The position numbers and the translations under genes are program-made. The notes under the pieces are model-generated. The model did no database searches and was not told the DNA's origin. It worked only from the letters and a program-made list of their open reading frames with translations. Below are positions 16,049 to 24,929 of a DNA stretch of 64,000 nucleotides, piece by piece; position 1 is the stretch's first letter, and every line of letters begins with the position of its first letter. This stretch comes from DATDVC01 sp964601125 (GTDB taxonomy: Bacteria > Patescibacteriota > Minisyncoccia > Phycocordibacterales > WO2-35-19): assembly GCA_964601125.1 (NCBI GenBank), contig CAZRKB010000001.1:24543-88542 (forward strand), read 5' to 3'.

Positions 16049-17251
16049 CTAGGCGACTATTTTGGTTACTACACCAGCACCCACAGTCTTGCCCCCTTCA
16101 CGAATAGCAAACTTTTGCTTTTCTTCAAGAGCGATCGGGGCGACAAGCTTAACCTTAAATTGAGCTGTATCGCCAGGCATTACCATTTCTACTCCTTCCT
16201 TAAGAGTCACCTCACCAGTAACATCGGTAGTTCTGATATAGAACTGAGGTTTGTAGCCTGTAAAGAATGGCGTATGTCGTCCTCCTTCTTCTTTCTTTAG
16301 AATATACACTTCTGATTCAAATTCAGTGTGAGGAGTAACGCTTCCTGTTTTAGCAAGCACTTGACCGCGATGAATGTCCTCCTTTTTAAGACCTCGGAGG
16401 AGAATTCCGGCGTTGTCTCCAGCGATACCAGAATCAAGCTGCTTGTTAAACATTTCAATACCTGTAACAGTGGTCTTTTGAGCGTCTTTAAGTCCGATGA
16501 TTTCAACTTCTTCGCCTACTTTAACCTGACCTCTTTCAATCTTCCCTGTCACTACCGTACCGCGACCTTCGATTGAAAAGATGTCTTCTATAGGCATCAA
16601 GAAAGCCTTCTCAGTATCTCTTACAGGATCAGGGATAAATGAATCTACGGTATTGATGAGTTCAAGTACCTTTTGAGCCCACTCATCAGAAGCATCCTTT
16701 GCTTCCAGAGCCTTAAGACCAGAACCGCGGATAATAGGAGTATTTGCGCCGTCATAGCCATTCTTAGTCAAAAGCTCGCGGACTTCTTCTTCAACAAGAT
16801 CAATAAGGTCAGTATCAGGTACCATGTCGCACTTGTTTAGAAATACGGCTATCTTAGGCACACCAACCTGCCTAGCAAGGAGAACATGCTCTCTTGATTG
16901 AGGCATGAGACCGTCAGTAGCGGCTACTACGAGAATCGCACCGTCCATCTGAGCAGCGCCGGTAATCATGTTTTTGATGTAGTCGGCGTGACCTGGGGCG
17001 TCAATGTGAGCATAGTGCCTCTTAGGGGTCCAGTATTCACTGTGGTGAAGGGCGATGGTTATACCTCTCGCTTTTTCTTCAGGAGCATTGTCAATTTTGT
17101 CAATTTCTTCGACTCGAGCGCCGTAGCCCTTATCCTTATTCATGTCAAGAACATGGAGAATACCCGCAGTCAAAGTTGTTTTGCCGTGGTCAACGTGGCC
17201 AATTGTACCTACGTTTACGTGAGGCTTGGAACGATCGAAAGAATCTGCCAT
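16049..17251 (-). CDS. tuf: Translation elongation factor Tu
   Basis: 400 aa. GTPase motifs GHVDHGKT (G1, residues 18-25), DAPGHADY (G3) and NKCDM (G4) are intact, followed by domains II and III ending ...REGGKTVGAGVVTKIVA. EF-Tu delivers aminoacyl-tRNA to the ribosome. Precedes rpsJ, the usual str/S10 junction, although fusA and rpsG-rpsL are located 20 kb away here. Confidence 0.98.
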   Translation of the reverse strand: MADSFDRSKPHVNVGTIGHVDHGKTTLTAGILHVLDMNKDKGYGARVEEIDKIDNAPEEKARGITIALHHSEYWTPKRHYAHIDAPGHADYIKNMITGAAQMDGAILVVAATDGLMPQSREHVLLARQVGVPKIAVFLNKCDMVPDTDLIDLVEEEVRELLTKNGYDGANTPIIRGSGLKALEAKDASDEWAQKVLELINTVDSFIPDPVRDTEKAFLMPIEDIFSIEGRGTVVTGKIERGQVKVGEEVEIIGLKDAQKTTVTGIEMFNKQLDSGIAGDNAGILLRGLKKEDIHRGQVLAKTGSVTPHTEFESEVYILKKEEGGRHTPFFTGYKPQFYIRTTDVTGEVTLKEGVEMVMPGDTAQFKVKLVAPIALEEKQKFAIREGGKTVGAGVVTKIVA

Positions 17252-17370
17252 AACTTTTTAATTAAAATAATGCTAAATAATTTTTAAAAATTGCGACATT
17301 TAAAACGCGCATTTATAAGTAATCTACATGCTATCAGAATAAGCAAAACTATGCAAGAGCATGTTTCTTC

Positions 17371-17411
17371 CCTCTCCTAAATCCAGGAGAGGGTGCCAAT
17401 CAGGCGGGTGA
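17371..17411. repeat. Palindromic repeat family A upstream of tuf
   Basis: CCCTCTCCT-AAATCC-AGGAGAGGG followed by a GGCGGGTGAGG tail, in the 168-bp spacer between tuf and the next minus-strand gene. Confidence 0.8.
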
Positions 17412-17419
17412 GGTCGAAA

Positions 17420-17719
17420 CTAAGAGAATATCCCACTGGTAGCACGCTTGAGGCGCGACATTTCTTCGGTTACCACCTTATCAAAATCCGTCACACGAGT
17501 TTTGAGAAAATTTACAATTTTTTGATAATCGCTCCCGGCATTATTTATAGTCTGATCAAAATCATTCATTGTATTTTCGTCCATGGCGTCAACTGCCCTC
17601 TCAACCACTGACTCAAACAGAAGATTGCCGATTTTTTCGATCATTCTTTCTTGTTCTTCGCTATCCATACTGGAGAGTCCGAAATCCTGGGCTATTTTTT
17701 TCTTCAAATTTTCATCCAT
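17420..17719 (-). CDS. Small acidic helical protein, unrecognised
   Basis: 99 aa, soluble, largely helical and acidic (MDENLKKKIAQDFGLSSMDS..., NNAGSDYQKIVNFLKTRVTDFDKVV). No motif that I can assign. It lies 54 nt after the large 1037-residue gene on the same strand and may be cotranscribed with it. Short proteins of this look are common in CPR genomes, but I cannot give it a function. Confidence 0.6.
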   Translation of the reverse strand: MDENLKKKIAQDFGLSSMDSEEQERMIEKIGNLLFESVVERAVDAMDENTMNDFDQTINNAGSDYQKIVNFLKTRVTDFDKVVTEEMSRLKRATSGIFS

Positions 17720-17773
17720 TCTTTTTATTTTAACCTTTTATTTAGATTAAACACGTTAAATTTGTTTATAACC

Positions 17774-20700
17774 TCAAGCCACCCTTTTAAAGATCATCGG
17801 GTCCACCACTTTGCCTGGTGCAACATCGGTAGGTTTCGGCCTAGGATGTTCTGCCACAAATTTACCTAGACGTTTTACATAATCAACCATATTTTCATCT
17901 TTATACGGTATTACATCTACACCATCTCCGCTTGCCCCAGATGCTTTGGTGCCTTCCATTGCCTCTTTTCTAAGAAAATCTATATAGCCGATCAAATTTC
18001 GATGCGACTGGGAAACAGAGAGGCTTTCAACTATTTTTTTGGGTAATTCAGAATCTTCTGGATGTTTGTAATAATCCAAAACCTTTGATGCGTTTTGGGG
18101 AGCGATTTCTTTCCATTCTGGGGAACTTATCCCTTCCTGTTTTCCTATACCCAAAAACCCTTCTTTTCCATAAATAGTATTTATGTCGTTATTAAAATGT
18201 TTTTCTACTTCTTCTGTGGTGATCATTTCAGCGATCACTCTTTTAGTATCTCCTTCAAGCGACCTTACAGCTTCCACCATCGCATTTTTTCCTTTTCCAC
18301 CCTCTATTACTTCAAAAGCTGTTTTGTTTTCGTGAGTAAGAATACCAGCTTTTGCTGATTCAATCTTGTCTTGCATTTCTCTATCTAATGAACTATCTGC
18401 GTTTGCATCTACACTTAGACCAACAACCTCTTCTGTATCCATTTCTACCTCTGTCTCATTAATATCCTCGCCTAGATTCCTAAACGAATCTCCTTTATCC
18501 ATTATGACAATTGGTTCTGCTTTGGGTTTTGTATTCAAAATTTCATCTACTGTTTTGCTATCAAGATTTTGCCCCTGATGACTCGGGTCTTTAACCCAAG
18601 CAGCAATTTTGGCATCATTTTCTTCTATTATCTTGATTCTGTTTTCGGGCAATTTTTCCGCCTTTTCTAAAATTTCATTTATCCATTTTTTATCTTCAAA
18701 AAGTTTGGAGTAGTTTACTTCTTTGCCGATCAAAATTTCCCCATTTTTTCCTACACCTTCTGCATATTTGCTCGGGTCTCCCAAAACCCTGTTATTAAGG
18801 TAGGAAATAACAAGACTTTTTTGTCCCGAATGCTCTAGTTTTGCAAACCTATCATTATGTTCCATTGTTTCTCTAAGCAGACCCCAATTTGAATCACCTT
18901 TTTCCGGCATATGCTTTAAGTTTTCTGGGCTTAAAAGTTGTGGCGCATTTTCTGCATATATTTTTTCATTGATAGATTTTAATTGATCTTCAGTTGGCAC
19001 CTTTGGTGCGTTTGGGTGTAATTCATTTTTTAAAGATAAACCGCCATAATAAGAATCAAGAAACCCTCCCACCGCAACACCCGCACCCGCACCAAGTCCA
19101 AAAGTAATAGCGCTTTTTTTCAAAGCTAGATTTCTTTTTTTATTTTCAGCTTGTTTTTTTAATTCCTCAAATTTTTTGGTTTTCTCTTCAAGAGATTCAT
19201 GAGAATTCTTTATTTTTTCCTCTTCCTCCTTTTCCCATTTTTCTACATTTTCAATCTTTGGCCCAATAGTAGCGCCCAATGTAGAGCCAACAAGAGAACC
19301 TGCGGCTCTCGCTGTTCTATAACCCACAGCGCCAAGCACCCCGATGGCCGTCCCCCCCGCAGCAAAAGTTCCCACACCCAAAGCTGCACCAAATAACGCG
19401 CTGTTTATTGCAAATTTGGTTAATCTATTTTTACCCAAATACCATCTAGCCAGCTTTGTATTCAAAAGAGAAAAAGCTGCTTCCTTGACCTTATCCTTTA
19501 AGCTTTCGGATTTATGTTTTCTAAAGGTATCCAAATAAGTGTCGCTTTCTTTTTTTAATAACTCCTCATAAATGGTGTCGTGTATTTCTTGCTCCAAAAC
19601 TCTCTCTTGCTCTGGAGTAAGATTTGACCCCGCTTGCCGTCTCAGCGTTTCTTCAATTTTTTTAGCAACGGTTTCTTTATAGTTTCTATACTCCGATCTA
19701 TTAATTTCAAGCCCAATACTCGACATGCCCAACTGATCGATCGGGGCATCTGCTCGAGCCAAATCTTCTCTCATTTGTTCAAATTTTTTCCACTCTTCAC
19801 TTTCTCTCCAGTTTTGCACAGGAGTGCTTATATTGTTTGGATTTGTAGTAGATTCACCACTCGTTACTGGGACTAGTTCACCAACAAGTATTTCTTCTGT
19901 TTTGGGTTTTACAGCTTCTACTTGTTCATCTTCTACTGATACCCCATCTTGTGTTTTAGGATTTTCAAGATTCCTTATTATATCTTCTATCCTTTTGATT
20001 TCTTTTAACTTTGATTCCAATACTTCATCTTTTGTGTGGCCATCTTTTTCCATCGCTTCCAATTCTGATCTTATTTCATCTTTTTGACGTCGCCATTGGT
20101 CTATTTGAATCAAAACTTCAAGTTTTTTTATTTCATCTTCTTTTTGCTGTAAAATATCGTCTTTTTCTATTCCTACTTTTTCTGCTTTACGCAAATCCTC
20201 CTTAAGAATTTCTAACTTGGTCGATAATTCTGAATCTTTTTCTACACTAGGATATCGGCTTCCATAAGAAGCAGGTTGAGCGAACTCTACGTTTGATTCT
20301 TCTCTTGGTCTCAATTCATTTGCCAAAACAACTGACGAAAAAGCTGATGGTCTTGGACCTTGAGGTCTGAAATACTGCACCCTCTCCTGCATATCATATT
20401 TGTAATCTTCCGGAGTGGATGGTGACTGAACCACAACATCAGAGATGTCTACTTCGGGCGCAAGTTCTGGTGTCAACTCAACTTGCAGTTCTTCTGGTTT
20501 TTTTTCCTCCCCATTTAAATTAATTGACTCGTCAGGCTCTGGTGAAGTTGGTGAGGGAGCAGCTTCTTCCTCTGGTTGATTTCGCAAAAAATTTATTATT
20601 CCTTCTCCGGTAACACCGACACCTATATTTATTTTCCCATCTTTGAGTGATATACCATTTTCACCAACCAAATTTATTTCAGTTTTTTTACCTTTCAACA

Positions 20701-20887
20701 AAGTAGGGTCTAAATCTATGGCCTCAGCAAGAGATTCGTAGATATTAAATTTATGTTGAGATCCCAAAGCTTCAAACTCAGGAGTTCTTGCACTTCGTCC
20801 ATGAGCCCCAAAAAAGAAGGCTACCTTATTTACTGCGTCAGGATTATGAATATCTGGATTTTTATTTAATACTCTGGAGGCTTCCAT
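17774..20887 (-). CDS. Very large orphan protein with coiled coils and a membrane hairpin
   Basis: About 1037 aa from the ATG at 20887. Order seen: a charged N-terminal domain (about 1-110), a Pro/Glu-rich linker (110-170), long coiled-coil segments rich in Lys/Glu (about 220-320), a mixed region, then two glycine/alanine-rich hydrophobic stretches (about 490-545 and 595-620) that could span a membrane, separated by a charged helix, and a long hydrophilic C-terminal domain (640-1037). No catalytic motif recognised. Largest gene in the window and single-copy here; a cell-envelope or host-contact role is possible but unproven. Confidence 0.7.
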   Translation of the reverse strand: MEASRVLNKNPDIHNPDAVNKVAFFFGAHGRSARTPEFEALGSQHKFNIYESLAEAIDLDPTLLKGKKTEINLVGENGISLKDGKINIGVGVTGEGIINFLRNQPEEEAAPSPTSPEPDESINLNGEEKKPEELQVELTPELAPEVDISDVVVQSPSTPEDYKYDMQERVQYFRPQGPRPSAFSSVVLANELRPREESNVEFAQPASYGSRYPSVEKDSELSTKLEILKEDLRKAEKVGIEKDDILQQKEDEIKKLEVLIQIDQWRRQKDEIRSELEAMEKDGHTKDEVLESKLKEIKRIEDIIRNLENPKTQDGVSVEDEQVEAVKPKTEEILVGELVPVTSGESTTNPNNISTPVQNWRESEEWKKFEQMREDLARADAPIDQLGMSSIGLEINRSEYRNYKETVAKKIEETLRRQAGSNLTPEQERVLEQEIHDTIYEELLKKESDTYLDTFRKHKSESLKDKVKEAAFSLLNTKLARWYLGKNRLTKFAINSALFGAALGVGTFAAGGTAIGVLGAVGYRTARAAGSLVGSTLGATIGPKIENVEKWEKEEEEKIKNSHESLEEKTKKFEELKKQAENKKRNLALKKSAITFGLGAGAGVAVGGFLDSYYGGLSLKNELHPNAPKVPTEDQLKSINEKIYAENAPQLLSPENLKHMPEKGDSNWGLLRETMEHNDRFAKLEHSGQKSLVISYLNNRVLGDPSKYAEGVGKNGEILIGKEVNYSKLFEDKKWINEILEKAEKLPENRIKIIEENDAKIAAWVKDPSHQGQNLDSKTVDEILNTKPKAEPIVIMDKGDSFRNLGEDINETEVEMDTEEVVGLSVDANADSSLDREMQDKIESAKAGILTHENKTAFEVIEGGKGKNAMVEAVRSLEGDTKRVIAEMITTEEVEKHFNNDINTIYGKEGFLGIGKQEGISSPEWKEIAPQNASKVLDYYKHPEDSELPKKIVESLSVSQSHRNLIGYIDFLRKEAMEGTKASGASGDGVDVIPYKDENMVDYVKRLGKFVAEHPRPKPTDVAPGKVVDPMIFKRVA

Positions 20888-20964
20888 ACCCAAAATTATA
20901 CGTTAAGAAATTTTTAAATAAAAGGGAAAACCTGCTCTGTATTAGACTTAGCTATGATACGAAT

Positions 20965-20992
20965 TTGACATGTGCTTTAGTTTGTGTATAAT
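20965..20992 (+). promoter_or_regulatory. Promoter of nusA
   Basis: TTGACA (20965-20970), 16-nt spacer, TATAAT (20987-20992), the best sigma-70-like promoter of this region. It faces nusA and gives a leader of about 130 nt. It stands at the divergent junction between the minus-strand block to the left and the plus-strand genes to the right. Confidence 0.85.
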
Positions 20993-21016
20993 GGAGGCGA
21001 TACTGAAATCAGACGC

Positions 21017-21045
21017 GTCCGCCTTCCGGCGGACTTTGTGTTTTA
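21017..21045 (+). terminator. Terminator-like hairpin (attenuator) in the nusA leader
   Basis: GTCCGCC-TTCC-GGCGGAC followed by TTTGTGTTTT, downstream of the nusA promoter and before the gene. NusA affects termination, so an attenuator in its own leader could give feedback; that is inference. Confidence 0.6.
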
Positions 21046-21076
21046 AAAGTATTATTAATAATAAAGAAGGCTCGGA

Positions 21077-21111
21077 ACCCCCTTCTCTTAATGTAAGAGA
21101 AGGGTTTGGGG
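21077..21111. repeat. Palindromic repeat family A just before nusA
   Basis: CCCCCTTCTCTTA-ATG-TAAGAGAAGGG then TTTGGGG. It ends directly in front of the first possible nusA start (ATG at 21112). Confidence 0.8.
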
Positions 21112-21126
21112 ATGAGTTATAAACCT

Positions 21127-22347
21127 ATGTTTGACTTAAAAGTTATAAATTCGGTCCTTGATCAACTAAAAGAAGAGAGAGGTATACCAAAAGAAAAGGT
21201 GCTTGAAGCCATAGAAATGGCCATAGCAACAGCTTATAGGAAAGAATACGGCAAGCGCGGACAGATAATCCGAGCCAAATTCGACATACAAACCGGTGCC
21301 ATAGAAATGAGCCAGGTCAAAATCGTAGTAGACGAAACAAAAGTCTTTATGGACAGAGAATCCTTAGAGGAAGCCTTGGCTGAAGCAGAAGAAAAAGACG
21401 ACGAAAGAGTTTTGTTCAATCCCGAGCATCATATCCTAGTAGAAGACGCAAAAAGGATTAAAAAAGGTGCGGTAGTCGGAGATGAGATCATTTTTCCCAT
21501 CGAATCAAAGGGTGATTACGGAAGAATAGCCAGCCAGACTGCCAAACAGGTCATAATGCAAAAAATCCGTGAGGCAGAAAGAGAATCAGTACTCAAAGAG
21601 TTTGGTGAGAGAGAAGGAGATATAATAACCGGCTCTGTGCAGAGGATCGAGCGCGGAAACATATTTATAGATGTAGGCAGAGCGGTAGGCATCATGCCTT
21701 ATGAAGAACAAATCCCAGGCGAGCGATTTAGCCAAGGAGAGAGAGTACGCGCTTATCTTTACCGAGTAGAAGACGGACCAAAAGGCGTGGTTTTGAGACT
21801 TTCTCGTTCTCACCCCAAGTTCCTTATCGAGCTTTTCAAAAATGAAGTGCCGGAGCTTGTCAACAATTCGATAGAAATAAAGAGTGTAGCTCGAGAACCA
21901 GGGTCAAGATCAAAAGTAGCCGTTGTTTCAAATGACAACTACATTGATCCGGTCGGATCATTGGTTGGGCAAAGAGGTGTAAGAGTAGCCACCGTAACAA
22001 GTGAGCTAGGAGGAGAAAAGATAGACATTATAGAGTGGTCAGATAACGCAGCAGAATTTATCGAAGACGCCCTCTCTCCTGCCAAAATAGTGTCAGTTGA
22101 CATTGATGAAGAAAACAGAGAGGCAAAAGTGGTGGTTTCAGAAGATCAGCAATCTCTCGCTATCGGCAAAGGTGGCCAAAACGTACGCCTCGCTGCTAAA
22201 TTAACTGGTTGGAGGATAGACATTAATTCCATAAAGGGTGAGGAGCTCGGCGGAGCAGAAGGAGTCGACTCCGCTCAAGGCTCCGTCGAGCCGAAGGAGG
22301 AAAAGAAGGAAGAAAAGGTAGAAGAATCAAAAGAGGAAAATTCATAA
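21127..22347 (+). CDS. nusA: Transcription elongation/termination factor NusA
   Basis: 406 aa from the ATG at 21127; the family begins at (M)FDLKVINSVLDQL, so this start is preferred over the ATG at 21112. NTD, S1 domain (EGDIITGSVQRIERGNIFIDVG) and two KH domains (VGQRGVRVATV..., LAIGKGGQNVRLAAKLTGWRIDI) are present. There are no C-terminal acidic repeats, as in many non-proteobacterial NusA. The last 35 residues are low-complexity and include VDSAQGSVEP, encoded by a dispersed repeat (family C). NusA modulates pausing and termination. Confidence 0.95.
   Translation: MFDLKVINSVLDQLKEERGIPKEKVLEAIEMAIATAYRKEYGKRGQIIRAKFDIQTGAIEMSQVKIVVDETKVFMDRESLEEALAEAEEKDDERVLFNPEHHILVEDAKRIKKGAVVGDEIIFPIESKGDYGRIASQTAKQVIMQKIREAERESVLKEFGEREGDIITGSVQRIERGNIFIDVGRAVGIMPYEEQIPGERFSQGERVRAYLYRVEDGPKGVVLRLSRSHPKFLIELFKNEVPELVNNSIEIKSVAREPGSRSKVAVVSNDNYIDPVGSLVGQRGVRVATVTSELGGEKIDIIEWSDNAAEFIEDALSPAKIVSVDIDEENREAKVVVSEDQQSLAIGKGGQNVRLAAKLTGWRIDINSIKGEELGGAEGVDSAQGSVEPKEEKKEEKVEESKEENS
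22264..22300. repeat. Repeat family C in the 3' end of nusA
   Basis: GTCGACTCCGCTCAAGGCTC plus the inverted GTCGAGC arm, read in frame as VDSAQGSVEP. The same core (TTCGACTCTGCTCAGGGT) is inserted in frame in rsmA at 60573. Confidence 0.7.
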
Positions 22348-22385
22348 CCCCCTCCCAACCTCTCCCTTACCTTAAGGGAGAGGTG
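22348..22385. repeat. Palindromic repeat family A after nusA
   Basis: CCTCTCCCTTA-CC-TTAAGGGAGAGG following a CCCCTCCCAA tail, immediately after the nusA stop; opposite orientation to the copy before nusA, so the gene is bracketed by two copies. Confidence 0.8.
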
Positions 22386-22404
22386 CCAAACAAAACAAAA
22401 TTTC

Positions 22405-22437
22405 ACAAAAAAGCCCCTGAAATAGGGGCTTTTTTGT
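22405..22437 (+). terminator. Intrinsic terminator of nusA
   Basis: ACAAAAAAGCCCCT / AGGGGCTTTTTTGT, 14-bp stem with a 5-nt loop and a T tract. Confidence 0.9.
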
Positions 22438-22441
22438 ACCC

Positions 22442-22470
22442 TTGCAATTTATATCTTATTATGCTATAAT
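22442..22470 (+). promoter_or_regulatory. Promoter of the 22492 gene
   Basis: TTGCAA (22442-22447), 17-nt spacer, TATAAT (22465-22470) with an upstream TGC (extended -10). A near-consensus promoter only 5 nt after the nusA terminator. Confidence 0.8.
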
Positions 22471-22491
22471 ACACGTTAGGAGGTCCATAGA

Positions 22492-22863
22492 GTGGACGAC
22501 AACAATAAAGAATTTTTTGCAACTTTCAGATTCACTCCCGACAAAAACCCGGTGGGAGACGCGGTTGGGCGCAAACTCATACTCGCGATCTTGTTCAGTG
22601 TTGCTCGAGAATTTCACTCGAAAGAAAGAGTTTGGTCAGAACTGAAAGAACGAGCAAGTGTTTTTGGAATAAAGGACGTCCTAGATAAATACGAAGACGT
22701 TCTGATTCTCCGTGAGGAGATTGGCTCAACTTTGAGCCAAATTGACCAATCACAGCAAACATTTGGAAGATTTTTGGATCTGGCCATCAAGGCTGGCTAC
22801 GACGTGAAGAACGTGTCTATTGACAGCCTCCTGGATGAAGGAGGAAAAACAAAGACCACCTGA
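22492..22863 (+). CDS. Orphan 123-aa soluble protein with strong RBS
   Basis: GTG start at 22492, 8 nt after a perfect AGGAGG (22478-22483). 123 aa, mainly helical, no membrane segment: MDDNNKEFFATFRFTPDKNP..., ending ...SLLDEGGKTKTT. No recognised domain. It stands alone with its own near-consensus promoter and a GC-rich terminator. The strong Shine-Dalgarno contrasts with the housekeeping genes around it, many of which look leaderless, and is shared with other orphans (38279, 40790, 46609, 47639, 48497, 48812, 54842). Confidence 0.75.
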   Translation: MDDNNKEFFATFRFTPDKNPVGDAVGRKLILAILFSVAREFHSKERVWSELKERASVFGIKDVLDKYEDVLILREEIGSTLSQIDQSQQTFGRFLDLAIKAGYDVKNVSIDSLLDEGGKTKTT

Positions 22864-22873
22864 GGACAAGACC

Positions 22874-22907
22874 AACCCCCCGACGCGGAAGACGCGTCGG
22901 GGGTTTT
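22874..22907 (+). terminator. GC-rich terminator after the 22492 gene
   Basis: CCCCCGACGCG / CGCGTCGGGGG, 11 bp, loop GAAGA, followed by TTTTG. Confidence 0.9.
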
Positions 22908-22930
22908 GATTTTTTAGGTTTTTGGTCTGG

Positions 22931-22969
22931 CCCCCTCCCTTTAGAGTAAAGGGAGGGTTAGGGAGGGAT
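22931..22969. repeat. Palindromic repeat family A between the 22492 gene and ppa
   Basis: CCCTCCCTTTA-GAG-TAAAGGGAGGG followed by TTAGGGAGGGA. Confidence 0.8.
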
Positions 22970-23026
22970 TAGTTTGGAAAACGAGCAGATGATACTTTAA
23001 ATTTATCTTATGGTCTGATATCCTTA

Positions 23027-23056
23027 ATTCATAATTCTTTATTCATAATTCAAATT
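23027..23056. repeat. Repeat family E (AATTCATAATTC type) in the ppa leader
   Basis: TTAATTCATAATTC followed by TTTATTCATAATTCAAA, running to within 5 nt of the ppa start codon. Its reverse complement is inserted in frame in rsmA at 60474. Confidence 0.65.
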
Positions 23057-23060
23057 TTTT

Positions 23061-23582
23061 ATGAACCTATGGCACGAAATTGATCCAGGCGAGAAAACAG
23101 AGATGAATGTCATCGTCGAAATAAACAAAGGGTCCAAAAATAAATACGAGGTTGATAAAAAGACCGGCCTTATCGCCTTAGACAGAGCAATGCACACAGC
23201 GCAGGATTTCCCTTTTGACTATGGCTTCGTGCCTCAAACCCTTTGGCATGACAATGATCCACTCGACGTTATTTTACTTACCACCTTTCCCCTACTCCCC
23301 GGAGTTTTAGTGCGAGCAAGGCCAATTGCAATAATGAACATGATCGACGGCGGTGAAGGAGACGACAAAGTCATAGCTGTCCCCTGCGATGACCCACGTT
23401 GGGATAAAGTGAAAGACTTAGGAGACATAAACGAGCACACTCTAAAAGAAATGGAGCATTTTTACTCTACCTACAAAAAACTCCAGAATAAGGTGGTTGA
23501 AATAACGGGTTTCAAGGGTCGCGAGGAAGCAGAGAGGGCTTTTGAAGAGTCTCTTGATATCTACAAAAAGAAATTTAAATAG
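23061..23582 (+). CDS. ppa: Inorganic pyrophosphatase (family I)
   Basis: 173 aa. Contains VIVEINKGSKNKYEVDKKTG, the DYGFVPQT segment and the metal-binding DxxPLDV (DNDPLDVILL), plus the later VPCDDPRW block. It hydrolyses PPi from nucleotide and tRNA charging reactions. Full length for the family. The leader is occupied by low-complexity repeats. Confidence 0.97.
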   Translation: MNLWHEIDPGEKTEMNVIVEINKGSKNKYEVDKKTGLIALDRAMHTAQDFPFDYGFVPQTLWHDNDPLDVILLTTFPLLPGVLVRARPIAIMNMIDGGEGDDKVIAVPCDDPRWDKVKDLGDINEHTLKEMEHFYSTYKKLQNKVVEITGFKGREEAERAFEESLDIYKKKFK

Positions 23583-23589
23583 GTCTTAT

Positions 23590-23676
23590 GCCTCTCTTAA
23601 TAATAACCTGTCTCGACGACCCGCTTCGCCAGAGCTCCAGCGAGGCGAGCAAGGCGGAGAGGGGTTAGGGGTGATT
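23590..23676. repeat. Composite repeat (families A and B) after ppa
   Basis: A family-A half (CCTCTCTTAATAATAA ... GGAGAGGGGTTAGGGGTGA) is interrupted by a family-B element (GACCCGCTTCGCC ... CCAGCGAGGCGAGC). This suggests that one element inserted into another. Confidence 0.65.
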
Positions 23677-23756
23677 ATCCCCTTTAAAAAAGATTTAAAC
23701 CGTACTACAATGGTAATTATTACCAATACGGTTTATTTATTATTTAAATATAAAAA

Positions 23757-24536
23757 ATGAAAAATAAGTTGTTTTTAGGAACATGTATTTTGAGTTTCGC
23801 CCTTTTGCCCTTGGTTTCAAGCGCTGAAGAATTAAACGTGGGCACGGACTCTAGCATAAAAGTCCAGGCCGCTGGAGTAAATGCAGAAATTAGAGCCAAA
23901 GCTCAGGCCGATTTTGAGGCCCGAAAAATGGAGCTTGAGCAAAAAAGAGAGGATCTCAAGATGGAAATGGAAAAAAGACGCGAGGAGTTAAAAACCCAGA
24001 TGGAAGAGAGGAAGGATGAAATGGAGCAAAAAAGAGAAACTGTGAAAGACCAGGTGGAAGCCCAGAGGGAAGAAATTAGAAATCAAATGGAAGAAAGACG
24101 TGAGGGCGCAATCGGAGTAATAAAAGAAAGGTTAAGCAAATTTACAGAAAATCTAGTCAAAAGATTTGATGCGGCCATAGAAAGACTTGAGGTTCTAGCA
24201 GACAGGATAGATTCTAGAATTTCCAAAATGGAGGCCGAAAATCTTGACGTAACTGATGCTAAAGAGTTAATGGTTGTGGCCAGGATAAAACTTGAGACAG
24301 CCAAAACAAGTGCGGCAGGAATTGACCTAGAATCAGTGCTTGTGGCTTCGAGCACAGCCACAACCACGGCAACAATAAAAGCTGACTTCGATAGCCTAAG
24401 AACTCAGATAGAAAAGGCTAAATCAGACATCAAAGCAGCTCATGCTGCCTTGGTAGATGTAATAAAAAACTTGAAGCCGGGCCAAAGGAAGCAACCGACC
24501 GCCACATCAACCGCCACAACAACTGATAGCAATTAA
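23757..24536 (+). CDS. Exported coiled-coil protein
   Basis: 259 aa. Signal peptide MKNKLFLGTCILSFALLPLVSSAEE with probable cleavage after SSA, then a highly charged heptad coiled coil (about residues 45-120, repeated MEKRREELKTQMEERKDEME), a helical domain and a Thr/Ser-rich tail. Function unknown; surface or cell-wall associated proteins of this form are common in CPR genomes. The next gene (22 nt on) encodes a single-pass membrane protein, so the two may work together. Confidence 0.7.
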   Translation: MKNKLFLGTCILSFALLPLVSSAEELNVGTDSSIKVQAAGVNAEIRAKAQADFEARKMELEQKREDLKMEMEKRREELKTQMEERKDEMEQKRETVKDQVEAQREEIRNQMEERREGAIGVIKERLSKFTENLVKRFDAAIERLEVLADRIDSRISKMEAENLDVTDAKELMVVARIKLETAKTSAAGIDLESVLVASSTATTTATIKADFDSLRTQIEKAKSDIKAAHAALVDVIKNLKPGQRKQPTATSTATTTDSN

Positions 24537-24558
24537 TTTAACAATTAACTAAAAATAG

Positions 24559-24876
24559 ATGGATACAATCAACCCAAACCAGATGCCAGCATTCCAAGGA
24601 CAGGTAGAAAAAAAATCTTCGGGCCCTCTTATAGCTGTCATCATAATACTTGCCCTCATAGTAGTCGGTGGCCTATATTTCCTAAAGGAAAGATCGGAAC
24701 AAAACTCTTACGTACCCCAAAATGTAGAGGAAGATACGATCACTGAATCATTGATGCAACAGAGCGCTTCTGATGATTTAGATTCAATCGAGGCTGACCT
24801 CAATGCCACCAACCTCGACAACCTCGACCAAGGCGCCACTGCTATACAAGCTGAAATACAAGCTTCAAGTCAGTAA
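24559..24876 (+). CDS. Single-pass membrane protein, unrecognised
   Basis: 105 aa: short N-terminal hydrophilic part, one transmembrane helix (about residues 23-43, PLIAVIIILALIVVGGLYFL), then an acidic, Asp/Asn/Leu-rich outer segment (SIEADLNATNLDNLDQGATAI). No known domain. It follows the coiled-coil protein closely and is ended by a strong terminator, so both form an operon. Confidence 0.65.
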   Translation: MDTINPNQMPAFQGQVEKKSSGPLIAVIIILALIVVGGLYFLKERSEQNSYVPQNVEEDTITESLMQQSASDDLDSIEADLNATNLDNLDQGATAIQAEIQASSQ

Positions 24877-24892
24877 AACTCACATACTACAA

Positions 24893-24927
24893 ACAAAAAA
24901 CATCGCAAACAGAGCGATGTTTTTTGT
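24893..24927 (+). terminator. Terminator after the 24559 gene
   Basis: ACAAAAAACATCGC / GCGATGTTTTTTGT, 14-bp stem with a 7-nt loop. Confidence 0.9.
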
Positions 24928-24929
24928 TC

